Notes under the pieces: model-generated
Databases searched by the model: none
Seen by the model: the letters and a program-made list of their open reading frames with translations, nothing else
Told to the model about the DNA's origin: nothing
Position numbers and translations under genes: made by a program
Assembly (NCBI GenBank): GCA_010093485.1
Contig: MU001506.1
Span: forward strand, 1,478,916-1,542,915
Length of the DNA stretch: 64,000 nt
From: Karstenula rhodostoma CBS 690.94
Lineage: Eukaryota > Ascomycota > Dothideomycetes > Pleosporales > Didymosphaeriaceae
Direction of reading: 5' to 3'
Shown here: positions 1 to 11,455 of the stretch, piece after piece
Position numbering within the stretch: the first letter of the stretch is position 1
Layout: each line of letters opens with the position of its first letter

Positions 1-1008
1 GTCAGCGGACCACTTGAAGGTCGGCCATTGCATCTTCTTCTTCACGGGGTTGCCCTCGTCGTCGGTGGATGTGGGCACGTCGAGCGTGGCGAACGAGCGC
101 AGAGGCTTTCCGGTTGCGATGTCCCAAATAACGTAGTTCTTTCCGTCGTCCTCCAACGAGAGCGACGGGACTGGGTGGTTCTCGTCGACCTGGAGCGGGC
201 GGTGCGACCACGTTGTGACATATCGCTCGCTCGGCGAGAAGTCGACCAGATTGACGCCGGGGTGCGCAAAGCGCTTTTGCCTGCTCCACGCCTTGCCGCC
301 CCATAGCTGCACACCCTGCGCGTGCATGGATGTGAGGAATGTGCCCTGCGGCGACCACTGCACGAACGACTCGGTCCAGTTCTCGCGGTCCACGACGGGT
401 TCGGGGCCGTCCTCCTTGTTGTTCCAGAAGACCCCGACCTTCTCGTTGCGGAACATGACCATCTGATCGCGGCCCTCGGCGTCGCCCAGCCACGAGCGCA
501 AATGCTCCTTCTGCTGGAACGGCTCGATGTGCGGCTCGTGGTACTCCTCGTCGACGCGGCCCTCCTTTCCAAAGCGGTCGATGTCGGTGAGCTTGTTGAC
601 CTGCATCGTGTGCTTCTTGTCCAGCGGCGTCAGATGCAGCTGCTTGACGGCGGCAACAGCCTCGCTGGGCGCGTGGTACTCGACGAAGGCATATCTAACC
701 CCGCGTTAGCTCGGCCTGCAGCGTGTCCGTAGCTCGCAGACGTACCCCTCTGTCTTCCCGTCGTCGCCAACCGGCATATGGACGCCGTCCTCCTTGACCT
801 TGCCCACGGAGTTCAGCTTCCTCAGCACAAACTTGACGAGCTTGGCCATGCTGTCTCCGGGCACGACGGGCAGCCCGTCAATGACCACGAAAGCGTCCAG
901 TCCCTCATCTAGGCGCACTTGGTACTGGTCTTCGATGTCGGTAAAGTCGATTTGTGATTCGTCGAACTCTTCGTCGTCCATAGGGAGGTTATCGTAGGTC
1001 GTCGCCAT
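1..1008 (-). CDS. PRT1: Eukaryotic translation initiation factor 3 subunit B, N-terminal part (runs off the left edge)
   Basis: Scaffold subunit of cytoplasmic eIF3, which helps load the 43S preinitiation complex on mRNA. Exons 1008-746 and 694-1; intron 695-745 has donor GTACGT and acceptor TTAG, and phase is kept (KTEG joins YAFVEYH). The visible 318 or so residues hold an acidic N-terminus ([12 protein letters not shown]), an RRM ([12 protein letters not shown] to [13 protein letters not shown], about residues 38-115) and the start of the WD40 propeller ([24 protein letters not shown]). Fungal eIF3b is about 740 residues, so over half lies outside the window. The ATG at 1008 gives the usual acidic start. 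Identification is by recognised family motifs. Confidence 0.95.
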
Positions 1009-1675
1009 CTTGAGTGCTGTGCTGCGGCGTTGGTGGGGGCGCGCGATTCTTTTATCGAGCGAAATTCATAGTGTGCCGCACGTGGCGTCACGCACGTGAT
1101 TTGTGGCGGTGCGCCTCCACGAACGTCACGTGTTCTCCAGCGGCAGCGGCACTCACTCTTACGGGCAGTATTCAACCAGCAAGCGTGAACCAATGTCGAA
1201 TCATTGTGACTTTGCATTCCGCCAGAAAGCTACCCAGTATCATCATAGACCGCGAAAGCAAAGGTCTGAAGCCTGTACCATTATACGTGACAGCTATTAC
1301 TCTAGAGCTGCCTTTGCGCCTCATGCGCCTACCGGAAGATCAAATGACTCAACGCAGTTAACAATCCGAGGAGCTGACTCATGAATCCAAAGAGCCACCA
1401 ATCGCACCGTTCATGGAAGCTTCAGCAAGCAACTGTGCCCCAAGCCCACGAATCCTGGGCGGCCTATTGTGCAACACTTCAAGTACATTGACACCGTTCT
1501 CGTGTCTTTCCGTTCCCGCAAAACGCCCATTGCTCGACCCGGATCGAATACCAGTCCGACAAGGCCTGGAAGCCGACATGATGTATGCTAGCCTTCAGAT
1601 GACCAGAGTGAAATGCTGCAAGCAGTCCAAGGAAAATATGCACTAATATACGAGATATGTGAGCGGAAGCACAAA
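1009..1675. promoter_or_regulatory. eIF3b upstream region and csx2 downstream region, with two CACGTG motifs
   Basis: No gene is supported here. The eIF3b-proximal part holds two CACGTG palindromes, at 1093-1098 and 1127-1132, each flanked by TCACG-type sequence. This is the core site of bHLH factors of the Cbf1/E-box class. Their position 85-125 bp upstream of the eIF3b ATG makes a promoter role plausible, but that is inference. Confidence 0.35.
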
Positions 1676-4600
1676 CTATGGGCCTCGCCTACCTTCCGAG
1701 TGATCAGAGAGATTCTTGACCAACCTTCCCCCAGCAGACACGCGCTTTTGTAATCTCGCTTCTCGATCTTTGGCCCGTTCTGCAGGTGTACTCCCGTTAC
1801 CGGCCACGATAGAAGGAAGCGCGGTAAGTATGTCACCGCTAGTGTTGGGCTGATGCCCACCCATGGGCATGGGTCTTCGCCCGGCTCGCTGGTCAGCCTT
1901 GTGCTCCAGGTAAAGCCGCGCCGACGAACTCAGTGGGATCGGTGCGGATTGATTCGGAAGTTCTGCGCCATTTTGCAGAAGAAGTTCTGCGACTGGGAAT
2001 GATTTACGGAGTGGGGTATGGTGGTTCGTTGGTCGCGCGCCAGGCAGCGGCGAACTTGCAGGCGACGCAGATGCTGAAGGCGACGCAGGATCGGCTGCAG
2101 CCAGAGCTAAAAACACTGCATGCGTGCCGCGAGATCGATCTTTCGAGTTCGGGTCTGCCTTGAGTGCTAATGCATAGAGAACGTTCTGAATATCGTTCTT
2201 CTTGATCGACGCAAGCAGAGTCTCTTCAGGCGTGGCGTAATGCGACAGTGCAGGCGAGATTGGAGCGACAAAAGCTCGATCTGCATACTTCGATGTGATA
2301 AAGTGTAATCTTTGCTCGCGAGTCGACGTGGGAGCTGGTTTTAGAGACCCTAAGAGTCGTGCCTCCCAGATTGCATTGCTGTTGCTGTTGCCGATTTTGA
2401 GGAGGATGTCTACAATGTCCGGAGTGAACGAATTGGTATCGAGTGTCAAGGAGCGTATTTTAGAAATATGCGTTCCTAGCGACCGATGAATACCACTACA
2501 CTCAATACAGATAATGATTCCGAGGTTGATGGAAACCCAGTCGACTTTGCTCTCAGATCCACAATCCGCACAGACTTTGTTACTGGCATCTGCATCACGG
2601 ACCTGCTTGAGGAGTTTGCCGTCGTCCCCGATGGACTCTTCCCTTCGATACCCAGGACGATCTCCTACAGTCGCATGGCGAGTTGGGGTTTTGGAACTGT
2701 AATGGTTCTTATGACTTGACAAAGAAGGACTTTTCCCCGTCAACACGGACGCAATATCCCTTCTGGTTTGACCTGGCAGAGAGTCGGTCGAAGGGCGATC
2801 CTGCTTCCCAGCGGACTCGACAGCCGATTGTAGTGCATTATTCACGGCGGCAATCCAAGACTTCATGTCGTCTTCGTTGGTTGCTTGGTAGACTCGAGTG
2901 AACTGTGGTGTGATGACCTCAAAGCAAAATCGGCGCTCTTGATTCCGAGCTTCTCGGACCGACGCCATGCGGAGATCTATGGGCTCCATGTGAAGCTCCA
3001 GACTCTGCTTCCAGTTGGTGTACTCTGAGAGTTTGCCTTGGTCTAATACAATCCAGAATCTAATCGTGTTAGCTAGGCCTTGATTCCAGGAACAGACTAT
3101 GCTTACTTGTGCCACGCCGTCTTGTTGAGACCCTTGGGATCAACGTGACTACCCGGTCTGCTAAGCGCCCACAATAGACCTTCTTTGCGATGTGCACCAA
3201 TTCCGACATCCTGACTGCTCGGGATGCTATAGTCTTTGTCCTCAAGATCGCGGATGCCTTTGAATTTGTTGGGTTGAGGGCTTCCGACCAACGTTGCATG
3301 GCCGACTTCTGGACTTTGAGGAGATGCAATGGTGGGGATGCTGGCTAATGACGAAGTTGTCTGAGAAGGGTTTGGTGTGCTTGATGGGATCGGAGCGACG
3401 CTTGGTTTGCGTCCCGGAAGAGTCATTTCAGATGTCGCTCCTGTCCTTGCAGTACTACCATTGGCGGGTGTCGTGGGCGGAACTTGTGATGGTGGTGGTT
3501 CGTCGTATTGTTTCTTGCTCTTTTCAAGCGCCCTGCGCTTCTCCTCTCTCTCTGTCCTCTGTAGCTGAAATTCCTTGTCAGCTTCTCTCACTTCCACAAA
3601 CAAAGCCTCCAGTTGAGGGATCATTGTTTCGATCTTCTTCGCAGTATCCAAGTAACTCCTGGCCTGGGTGTCTGCATATCTGGTGAGGTGCGACAGCACT
3701 TCCTGGTCTTTCCGCCCGCCATGGAGATCCTGCATGAATGATGAATAATCGAAGCGCTTGAGCTCAAAATTCCGACGCTTGGACTGATACTTGGAGTCGG
3801 TCTCGGCACGTTTCTTTTCTTTCATGGAGTCGGAGCGTTGTCCCAGATATCGACTGAGATAACCATAGTACTCTTTGCTTTCTTCTTCAAAGTCTTTTCG
3901 CTTAGTCTCCGCCTGCTTGATATCGATGTTGTACAGCTTGTAGATAGGATCGATGATAAGCTTCTGTATATTTGACGAGTTCATTCGCTCGTACACCAAT
4001 ATCTCCTTCGCAATCTTGTCGAAATAATGGTCAATGGCTGGTTGAACTGCGTTCGCATTTGACGTGGAAGCCTCCCGCAAAGCTTCCATAAGATCGGCCA
4101 TCGCATTGTTGCATGCCACCTGGGCCTCAAGCGCCGACTCAGCTCGCTTTAGAACCTTCTTCCACTTTGTGCGCATATTGCCGGTCTTCTGCTCCAGCGA
4201 CTTCATCGTAGCGCGGAAAAGCGGACCGTCTTCAGTTTGGCTTAAGTCTTCTCCAGGCCGTGAACAGCTGACGTCTACCTTGACCGCACTATTCGTCAAT
4301 GTGGTAGCCTGACTTGGAACCAAGCCAAGTCCGTATTCCGGGATCGTTTCAAAGGTCGGGGACCTCGGAGGCACATCGAGCGGGTCTCTGTCATTATCGG
4401 AATCGCTGACCCGTGATTCGATACTTTGGGCGGAGGGAACACGGAGCCTGGGAGGAACGCCAAGTTCCATGCGGGGGGAAGGAGATTTTGGGCTCTGCAT
4501 GGGCCGCACGTTGTGAACCCAGAATGTAAAGTTTGCAAGAGTTTCGAGCTTGTGAGCGCGCTGGTCATACTCAACAAAACAGCAACTTGTTCGCCAGCCT

Positions 4601-5275
4601 CCCCCACGGTCTTCGGTCGATTTTGGCGGCTTCCATTTCCAAGACCACTGCAACTGGACAGAATTGGAGCCGCCCGTAGTGAAGTCCCCAATGAGGTCGA
4701 CGTGTGGGTCCTTATGTAGGTTGGGATTCGCGTGGAACTCTCTGGTGACCAGGTTATCCAACTCTCTTGCGCTTGACCCGAAAGCAAAGGTCAAGCCATT
4801 TATAGCCGTATCGAGCAGGCCGGCTGGTGCAATGGTAGATGCAGTGTTGTTCACGTTGTATATACTTGGCGCAGCTTGAACCTGCCTGATTATGAATGTG
4901 AAATTGAAGGTGAGCTCGTCCTCGTTCGATAAGCGTAGCAGGAAGGACGGCGGGCCGCCAGCGAAGCCTGACTCTGGATCCTAATGGTAGCATCAGCATG
5001 GGCACCACATCTTCCAGCTTGGGAGGCGCACGAGTATGTAGTCGATAACGCTGTCATCTCCGAGCTCCCTCTTTGCAGAATATCTAGTCGCGGGGAAGGC
5101 GTTTGGGGCGATGTTCAGGAGCGGGCGACCGCGACTGTTTGCGATGCTAAGAGCAGAAATGGAAACTGCCTCTAATCAACGTGGACCGGCGCAGAGCGGG
5201 CAGAGAAAACATACAACGGTTCTGGTCGCGGAGGAAGAGGGTGTTTTCCTCGGGTCTGCTGTTGACGGCCCCCAT
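1676..5275 (-). CDS. csx2: BAR-PH-ArfGAP protein (Csx2-type ARF GTPase-activating protein)
   Basis: Predicted GAP for ARF GTPases at curved membranes in vesicle traffic. Exons 5275-5215, 5165-5032, 4980-3107 and 3059-1676; introns are 49, 51 and 47 nt and all phases agree, giving about 1150 residues. The first two exons are easy to miss; they supply the conserved start MGAVNSRPEENTLFLRDQNR. Domains: BAR-type coiled region about 322-560 (RATMKSLEQKTGN onward), PH about 665-775 spanning the last intron, then the ArfGAP zinc finger with Cys at about 853, 856, 874 and 877 and the catalytic arginine in CSGIHRSLG at about 882, followed by a poorly conserved ankyrin-like tail. A donor-like GTAGGC at the very end, with an acceptor TTGCAG downstream, could replace the last few residues, so the C-terminus is uncertain. 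Assignment rests on the domain order. Confidence 0.9.
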
Positions 5276-8200
5276 ACCAGCTACCGGGAGCTGCAGCCAG
5301 CTTGCCGGGCGTGTGGGAGCGCTTCCAGCGTGCCTCGAGACACGTCGCAGAGGTCGCGAACGGGCGCGGGCATGCGGCCCTCCGCAGAGGGAGGCGGGAG
5401 AGAAGAGAGGATTGCGACGGGCTGGGCGCGGTGTCGGTTTCGAGGGTAGGGCGTGGGCGTATGATCAATATGGCGAGGAACAGGCGCCGCTATGGCGGGG
5501 GATGGGCGTCGCCGCTGGGGTGCACTGGTTGCTGCTGCGCGCGCGACGGTGGGCCGAATATGCTGCTGGTGCTTGAGGATAGGGCTTTCGGCGATAATAC
5601 TGGTCTGCGCGGGGCAGCGGGATGGGCTGTGGACGTTGCTGGAGGTGGTGTTGTGGAGGGGCGCCGGCGGAGAGAGCTGCTCTTGTCGATCAATCATCGC
5701 ACGGAGAAGCGACGAAGCACCCGCACCCCACACCACGAGTTAGAGTACGGCCAGGCTCGGAAGAAGAAGAAGAAGGCCACGTCGAGCAGGTTATGCGCGC
5801 GCCCGGCGATGCCATGTCGAATTTCTTGTGACACAGCTTCGCCGCGGCTCCAAGGCAGCCACATCCATCTCCCAGGTACCTGACAGTCCCTCGTGGTCTG
5901 CTCCACAAGATGTGACCGCGCGTGCAGGATCTACGAGCAGGCAGCGCGCGCGTCAGCCTACCCAGGCTGCTGCGAGGATGACTTGAGTGACCAGCCCTGG
6001 AGGATCCGTGGACACATGACTATCACGTGGGTTACGATTCCCCGCCAAATGTTCCATCGTGGACGGTTCCGAGATTCAAGGCGCGTCTTCTGCCATCTTC
6101 TTCGTTCGTACCAAGCTAGCCTATCACCTGTCAGCGGTATTGCTACTCATAACCGCACCAACCGCACCAACCAATAAGCAAAGCTTATGGTTTTCCCATG
6201 ACATTGTTCTTCAAGATGTCAGCATCTAGCGCGCTCAACAAGTCCCATGATCTTTCTTATTCAATCCAAGTGTTGGGAAACCCGCAGCCTAATAGATGTG
6301 TTCTAGGACTCCTTCGGCATACAAACAACCTCGTAATCGCAAAACGCACATTCTTTAAGGAGCAAGAACCTGCACAGGGAGCCGAAGGAAACGCTCCTCG
6401 CTCCCTGGTCCATATCATTCGGGATACATGGAGACAATGGCTGCTTGATGATCGTTTGATTCAACGCCCTGCCAATTAAACTCAACGCAGTATCCTACAA
6501 CCGCCAATGCCATTCTCGGATAACACAAGTATAAGAACCCCCAGTTATTTCCCAATGTTTCCCATTAATTCGAGTCCCCGTCTGAGCAGCCGGTGCTGCC
6601 AGAGCTGCCAGAGCTGCCAGTGGTCGATGACCCGCTCAGACTCAATATGAGAGATTTAGTCTATCCGTCTATGAGCTCCGTCTATACCATGCAAATAAAG
6701 ACCCGTAAGCCATGTCCAATTGAGCGTCGTCCATGCTCGTAATCACAAAGCCCCGTTGGGTCAAAAGACGGAAAGGTCGAAAGTCGAATGCCGATTCTAG
6801 AAACTCCAATGATGCCGCATATTTGCCAAAAGAAAGCCAAACAGGCAGTCGTGTAACCGGATGACGAGTAACCGAAATGCATATCGCGAATCATCTTGAA
6901 TGCATGATGTGCATGCGGATGATATAGTGGCCCGGATTGTGTATATGGTAATCCCGCAGGCCTGACCAGTTGCATTCAACCCTCAGTCGAAATGTGGGGA
7001 GAAGCACACGATCACATCATGCTATGTCGCGCATGAAGAAAATCTGGAAAGATTAGTCATTGCCGATGCTGGAATAGAACAGAGTGGCATACCAGAGACC
7101 TCGAATGGTCAAATTAGCCGCCACATCTTGGCTGTGTGCCCTCGTTCTTACGTGTGGCCATCATGGTATATGGAGATTGGGGTCGAGAGCCGGGCCTTGG
7201 AGCGCCGCCGTCACGGGGTTGTTTGTCGTCGGAGCGGGTGGTGATCGGGGCGTTGATGGAGAGTCTCATTGTAGGATATCGGGGCTTTAAGTTGATTTAG
7301 TTGCCTTGAATGTTGAACGTGGCTGAAGCTGTTGTGGTTCGTGATTGAGCTGTAGGTGCACTTGATATATGGTTGCCACAACAGTGGACAATATAATGTA
7401 TAAGTACAATGTCCCAGAGACCTGCCAGGAGGCGCCACACATGAATATGCCTCACAAATGTTTTCAATTGCGGTCAACACTCGCCTTTTTTCAGGCCATG
7501 ACGCAGTAATTCTGGATTCATTTCTCGGTGAAGTTAAACGTCAAACTGAAAGGAGAAAAGTACAACTCCGCCACAGCTCGAATGAGGCGACAATCATTGG
7601 GCTGAACGTGGAAAAGAAGGCTACATCAGGCGGAAGTCCTCCTAGTGCGACCACGCAGGGCTTCCAGAGCAAGGAGGGCCGGGGTAGAATCAGAGGTGAC
7701 TCTTTTGGCTTACCGCTGCTCACGGTCTGAAAAACAGCCTCAGGGACACTTGAGGTGCAAAGCCACGGCCACCTGCCCAAAACATGAGCGAGGCCGAATC
7801 TGAGGCTGCCATTACACCATTGAGGCAGGGAATTCGATGAAGCGCGGGATATGAGTGGTGAAGTCAAGTTCGCTGCCTAATGAGTTCGAGGTGCGAATCG
7901 CGCACAGCCGCAGTGGCTTGAGGGTCGCACCCTGGGCGCACTCAAGGCACTTCAGCACCAGAGTTCAGGCTGCCAGAATGCAGCCCGTCTAGCAAGTGGT
8001 TGCCGCTGATAAAGAGCATCCAAAGTCCCTCGGTCGCGTTTCGGGTTCTTGCGGTGGCGATGACGAGTTGTTCACCGGAAGCACAGCCCACATGTCTCTT
8101 CGGCCAGCTTCATCAATGCCGGTGCACCATGGTGAATATTTCCCAAGCCCAGCGTTAGGCTGGAAGGAACAAAGTCGGCTCAATTGGACGCGAAAGTGTT

Positions 8201-9602
8201 GATTTCTGCGGCTGGTTGGTTTGGGTTGTCTTTCGAATGGCTCGACTGCGCCTCGGCTGTTCGTCTTGCCAATGTCCAGGAACAGCTAGCGGCTTGCATC
8301 TCGGAAACGACAGCCCTTTAGTCTTTTGCAACATGAGGTGGTAGACGTAAACACGTCGTTGCTTCTGCGGTCGGAGGCAGGGCCGAGTTGTTGTATTCCG
8401 TCGACAGAGTCGAGACATCGAGTCTACATTCCGAGATGACATCGGCGACGTCGGTGTGGCGGGTGCCATGGTGCGTTGATATCGGGACTTGGCTCTTCTG
8501 ATAGCAGAGTCAGTAAGCAGGCACATCTTTCGCCAGTGGGAAAACATACAGGAGCCGTCACGTGGTTGAGCTTCGCCGTCACCAGGACGTGGTCGGTACT
8601 GGCCGACGGGGCAGACGAGCGTGTTGATGTCGGGCTTGTAGCTCGACATATTCGATGGCTGGGATGGATACGTTCTGGGTACAAGAAATATAATACGGAT
8701 CGACTCCAAAGAACTGCTGATGCTCAGAACAAGTCTTCAGGATGCGTGGTGGCAGTAGTGTATGCTATCTGGGGATGCCGTGAAGCTAATGGTCATGCAC
8801 CGGGCGCGGTCTATTTAAACCTGAAGAGCTTCTTGCGCGTGCTCCTCAAGTATACGCTCTCTATGGCCGACGACAGCACAGGGCAGCGCGAAGGCAAAGG
8901 GCAATCACGGTACGTGGCCCTATGTACCTGAGCTTTGAGCACCAAGTGAAGCAACACCAAGGTACCGCGGTGCCTCTTCGCAGAAGGGACGAAACAGACC
9001 CAGTGTTCCGGCGGCGGCGGCCAATGGCGGCGGAGCGCGCTGGTGCTTCATTTTTGGCGTCTGAAACAGGCGCGCATGGCAGCCGTGCGGACTGGCGATG
9101 GTGTTGTGAGGGACAGACTGGAGCACGGCGCCCAAAGCGGCATCGCGCACGGGAGCCTCACCATTTCGATAGGCCCGCTACGGCGCGGAACATGGCCATC
9201 GTTTCCAGACGCCTTCTGCGTGAGCAATGAAGCGCGTGTGTGGAGCCCGGTGGGCGGCCCTGCGCTGGCGGCCAGCCCTACGAGTTTTATGCACATGGCA
9301 GACGTATCCGTTTCGCGGCGGTCACCGGCCATGGTCGTGGTCATCGTCATCGTCGTGCTCGACGCCTTGACGCCTTGGCGCCTTGACGCAGGTACGCAGG
9401 TACGCAGCGCACCGTCGCTGATCGCTCGGCCCGACCGGCGAGCTGCTGTCTCATCCCTTCCATGAGATCATGGCAAGCCGCAAGCCGCAAGCGAACAGTG
9501 TCGTGCTGAGACAGACGCAACTGCGCCCTTGCCCTTCGTCCTCGTCCCGCCTCGCCGCCCGATCCGTTGACTTTGCACGCGAGGCAGGTTTCGCCCGTGT
9601 GC
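5276..9602. other. Gene-poor stretch, no supported gene
   Basis: About 4.3 kb without a convincing gene on either strand. All frames hold only short, compositionally biased reading frames that lack family resemblance and cannot be chained by splice sites with consistent phase. A short triplicated GCCAGAGCT unit lies at about 6597-6632. The stretch might contain a noncoding RNA or a lineage-specific small gene that sequence reading cannot resolve. Confidence 0.6.
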
Positions 9603-9763
9603 CCTCTACAGAGTGCCCTGTACAGAGTGCCCTCCACACCTCCGCAGAGTGCCCTGTACAGAGTGCCCTCCACAGTGCCCTCCACGCCTCCACAGAGTGC
9701 CCTGTACAGAGTGCCCTCCACAGTGCCCTCCACAGTGCCCTCCACAGTGCCCTCCACAGTGTG
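9603..9763. repeat. GC-rich minisatellite, 12-14 bp units
   Basis: About 160 bp of imperfect tandem units built from CAGTGCCCTCCA and CAGAGTGCCCTGTA. They are arranged in a higher-order pattern: the pair of units repeats three times, then the 12-bp unit alone repeats about five times. Plus-strand frames through it read as Cys-Pro repeats (TECPPQCPPQ), but no start or splice context supports translation. Confidence 0.9.
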
Positions 9764-10694
9764 CCCCGCGAGAGCCCCGCGCCGGCCAGGCCTGCTTCTT
9801 CCCCCCATGCAGTATGACTTGCTTTTTGCCATTGGACATTTCCCGCAGGACAGGTTGCGCCAAAGGCCCCTATTTAGTAGTTACGCCGTCGTTGGAGGCC
9901 CATCTGTCAACACGACGTGGACCATGTACGTTTCAGACAATGCATGTTTTCGGCGTGTGCAATGCATCGACCATCGTCTCGGCCTTTTATGAGGTGTCAG
10001 ACCAACCTGTTTGGGACCAATTACGGCACTCTTGACATGCCATCTTGCAATGAGTCAATGTCAGTTCAAGGTTTGGCCTCATGAAGGGCACATATGGGTA
10101 AGCTGCTGCCGCACCCGCGCCATCAAAACACCAATTGCTGACCTCGGAGCACTCAGGGGTCTCCACTGTCGCCATCACCCAAATCCAGGTTCAGCTCGGT
10201 GGGACCAGACTGCGGAGAAAGCGCGATTCTTACACAGTTACATATGGCTCCTGTCCCCGCTGCTGCCACGTCCAGCAGTATTGACTGCCATGCTGACATA
10301 GGGACTGTCTTGTCCATCAGACCCAGCAACACACTGCCCTTCCAGAAGGAATGGCTCTACACACGCCTACATTCCACGTGCGCAATGCCTCTTGAACCGT
10401 GAGAAGCGCCATGCGAGCCAATATAGCGGGAGGAGGTCAAGCGCGGCCCCGTTCCAATAAGGGACGCATCCTGTGCTGACCCAGAGCATCCCACGGTGCC
10501 ACCACTGAGAGGTATTCCGTCCCTGTCGACCTGCAGCTTCCTCCCGCTCATCCCATAAACCCCATCCGCTTCGCTGTTTGTGATCCTGTTGTGCCGTCTA
10601 ACGTCTTCGTCTTCGCCATTTTCGCGTTGCCGCTCGTGCACTGACTGACCTGTACCTGCCTCTCCCTGCCATCTTGATCACCCAAGTAGCCGTA
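9764..10694. other. Intergenic stretch upstream of the small secreted protein gene
   Basis: No supported gene or RNA. Ordinary base composition with short shadow frames only. The last 200 bp would serve as the promoter and 5' UTR of the gene starting at 10695. Confidence 0.5.
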
Positions 10695-10970
10695 ATGCGC
10701 TTTCCCAACGTCGGCCTTCATTTTACGCTCAGCTCTCTCGCCGTTGCGCAGAACGTTGGCCTCGGCAGCTTGCCCCAATGTGGTGTGAGTGCGTTGCGGC
10801 TGGTCTGGGGGAGTTATTCTGCAACTACACCTCCAGCGACTACTTCCGCTAGTGAGAGCCAAAGTGTAGCTGCGCAGACCTCCACTGGAAGCCCGGGAGC
10901 AGCCGGTTCCGTTGCGACTGCAGGCGCAGGTTTGGGGTTGGCAGTAGGTGTACTGCTGGCGGCGCTGTGA
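10695..10970 (+). CDS. Small secreted, GPI-anchor-type protein resembling a CFEM protein without its cysteine domain
   Basis: 91 residues. The N-terminus (MRFPNVGLHFTLSSLAVAQN) could be a secretion signal, although its hydrophobic core is short. GSLPQCG follows, which matches the usual opening of fungal CFEM domains. The roughly 55 residues with the other seven cysteines are absent; the frame passes straight into a Ser/Thr/Ala-rich stretch (TTPPATTSASESQS) and ends in a small-residue site plus hydrophobic tail (AGAGLGLAVGVLLAAL), as GPI-anchored proteins do. A GTGAGT donor directly after the PQC codons suggests a possible unrecognised intron, but I found no acceptor that restores cysteines. 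It may be an internally deleted relic or a genuine small wall protein. The ATG at 10695 was chosen because it places the hydrophobic stretch at the N-terminus. Confidence 0.45.
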   Translation: MRFPNVGLHFTLSSLAVAQNVGLGSLPQCGVSALRLVWGSYSATTPPATTSASESQSVAAQTSTGSPGAAGSVATAGAGLGLAVGVLLAAL

Positions 10971-11138
10971 ATAATCGAACGGGAGACGGGGCCGTTGAGA
11001 GGCCGTAGATACCACGACGTGTACAAGTGTAATCGCGCGAGTTGTGTCCTCCTGCGTTAACCGCGCAAGCTGTGTATTCTTGCGTTGTTCCCGTCAAGGC
11101 GGCGTTGAGTCGGGACGGGACGGAGGCCGCTATGGAGG

Positions 11139-11142
<4 letters not shown>
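10971..11142. other. Short intergenic segment before the microsatellite
   Basis: No gene seen. It belongs to the upstream region of the recyclin gene. Confidence 0.5.
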
Positions 11143-11171
<29 letters not shown>

Positions 11172-11240
11172 TGTATGTATGTATGTATGTATGTATGTAT
11201 GTATGTATGTATGTATGTATGTATGTATGTATGTATGTAT
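11143..11240. repeat. (ATGT)n tetranucleotide microsatellite, about 24 units
   Basis: A perfect tetranucleotide array of about 98 bp located 215 bp upstream of the recyclin ATG. Because four-base units repeat every 12 bases without a stop, several frames stay open across it (poly MYVC on plus, poly YIHT on minus). This creates spurious long reading frames and a false N-terminal extension for the downstream gene. Confidence 0.97.
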
Positions 11241-11455
11241 CCAATTGCGGCCGAGTGGAGAAGAGTGGGCCCTGTAGTTCCCATGTACATACATGCTCTC
11301 GCTTCGCGCCGGGCGTCATCCCTCCTACCTCGCAGCAACCGTGCAACATCGAAAGGCCGCATCCAGCACCAGACGCTCGACTCGACCACGGGCTGCGATG
11401 GCGCTCAGGCATTGACCTGCATTCGCAAGATACCCCCGCACGCCCGTCGCAAGCC

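Noticed and set aside
6575..7276. Possible multi-exon minus-strand gene (start near 7276, introns near 7160 and 7060, a Gly/Ser tail near 6580)
   Set aside because: Several donor, branch and acceptor signals look good, but joining them gives a stop (TGA) or loses phase, and no family is recognisable.
8155..8709. 184-codon minus-strand frame with a nested GTATGT...CAG intron
   Set aside because: Splicing the apparent intron creates an immediate stop; composition is Arg/Pro-biased and no domain is seen.
11151..11455. N-terminal extension of RCY1 through the microsatellite
   Set aside because: The spliced model from the ATG at 11456 gives the complete F-box; the extension would be repeat translation and would read through the intron in the wrong frame.
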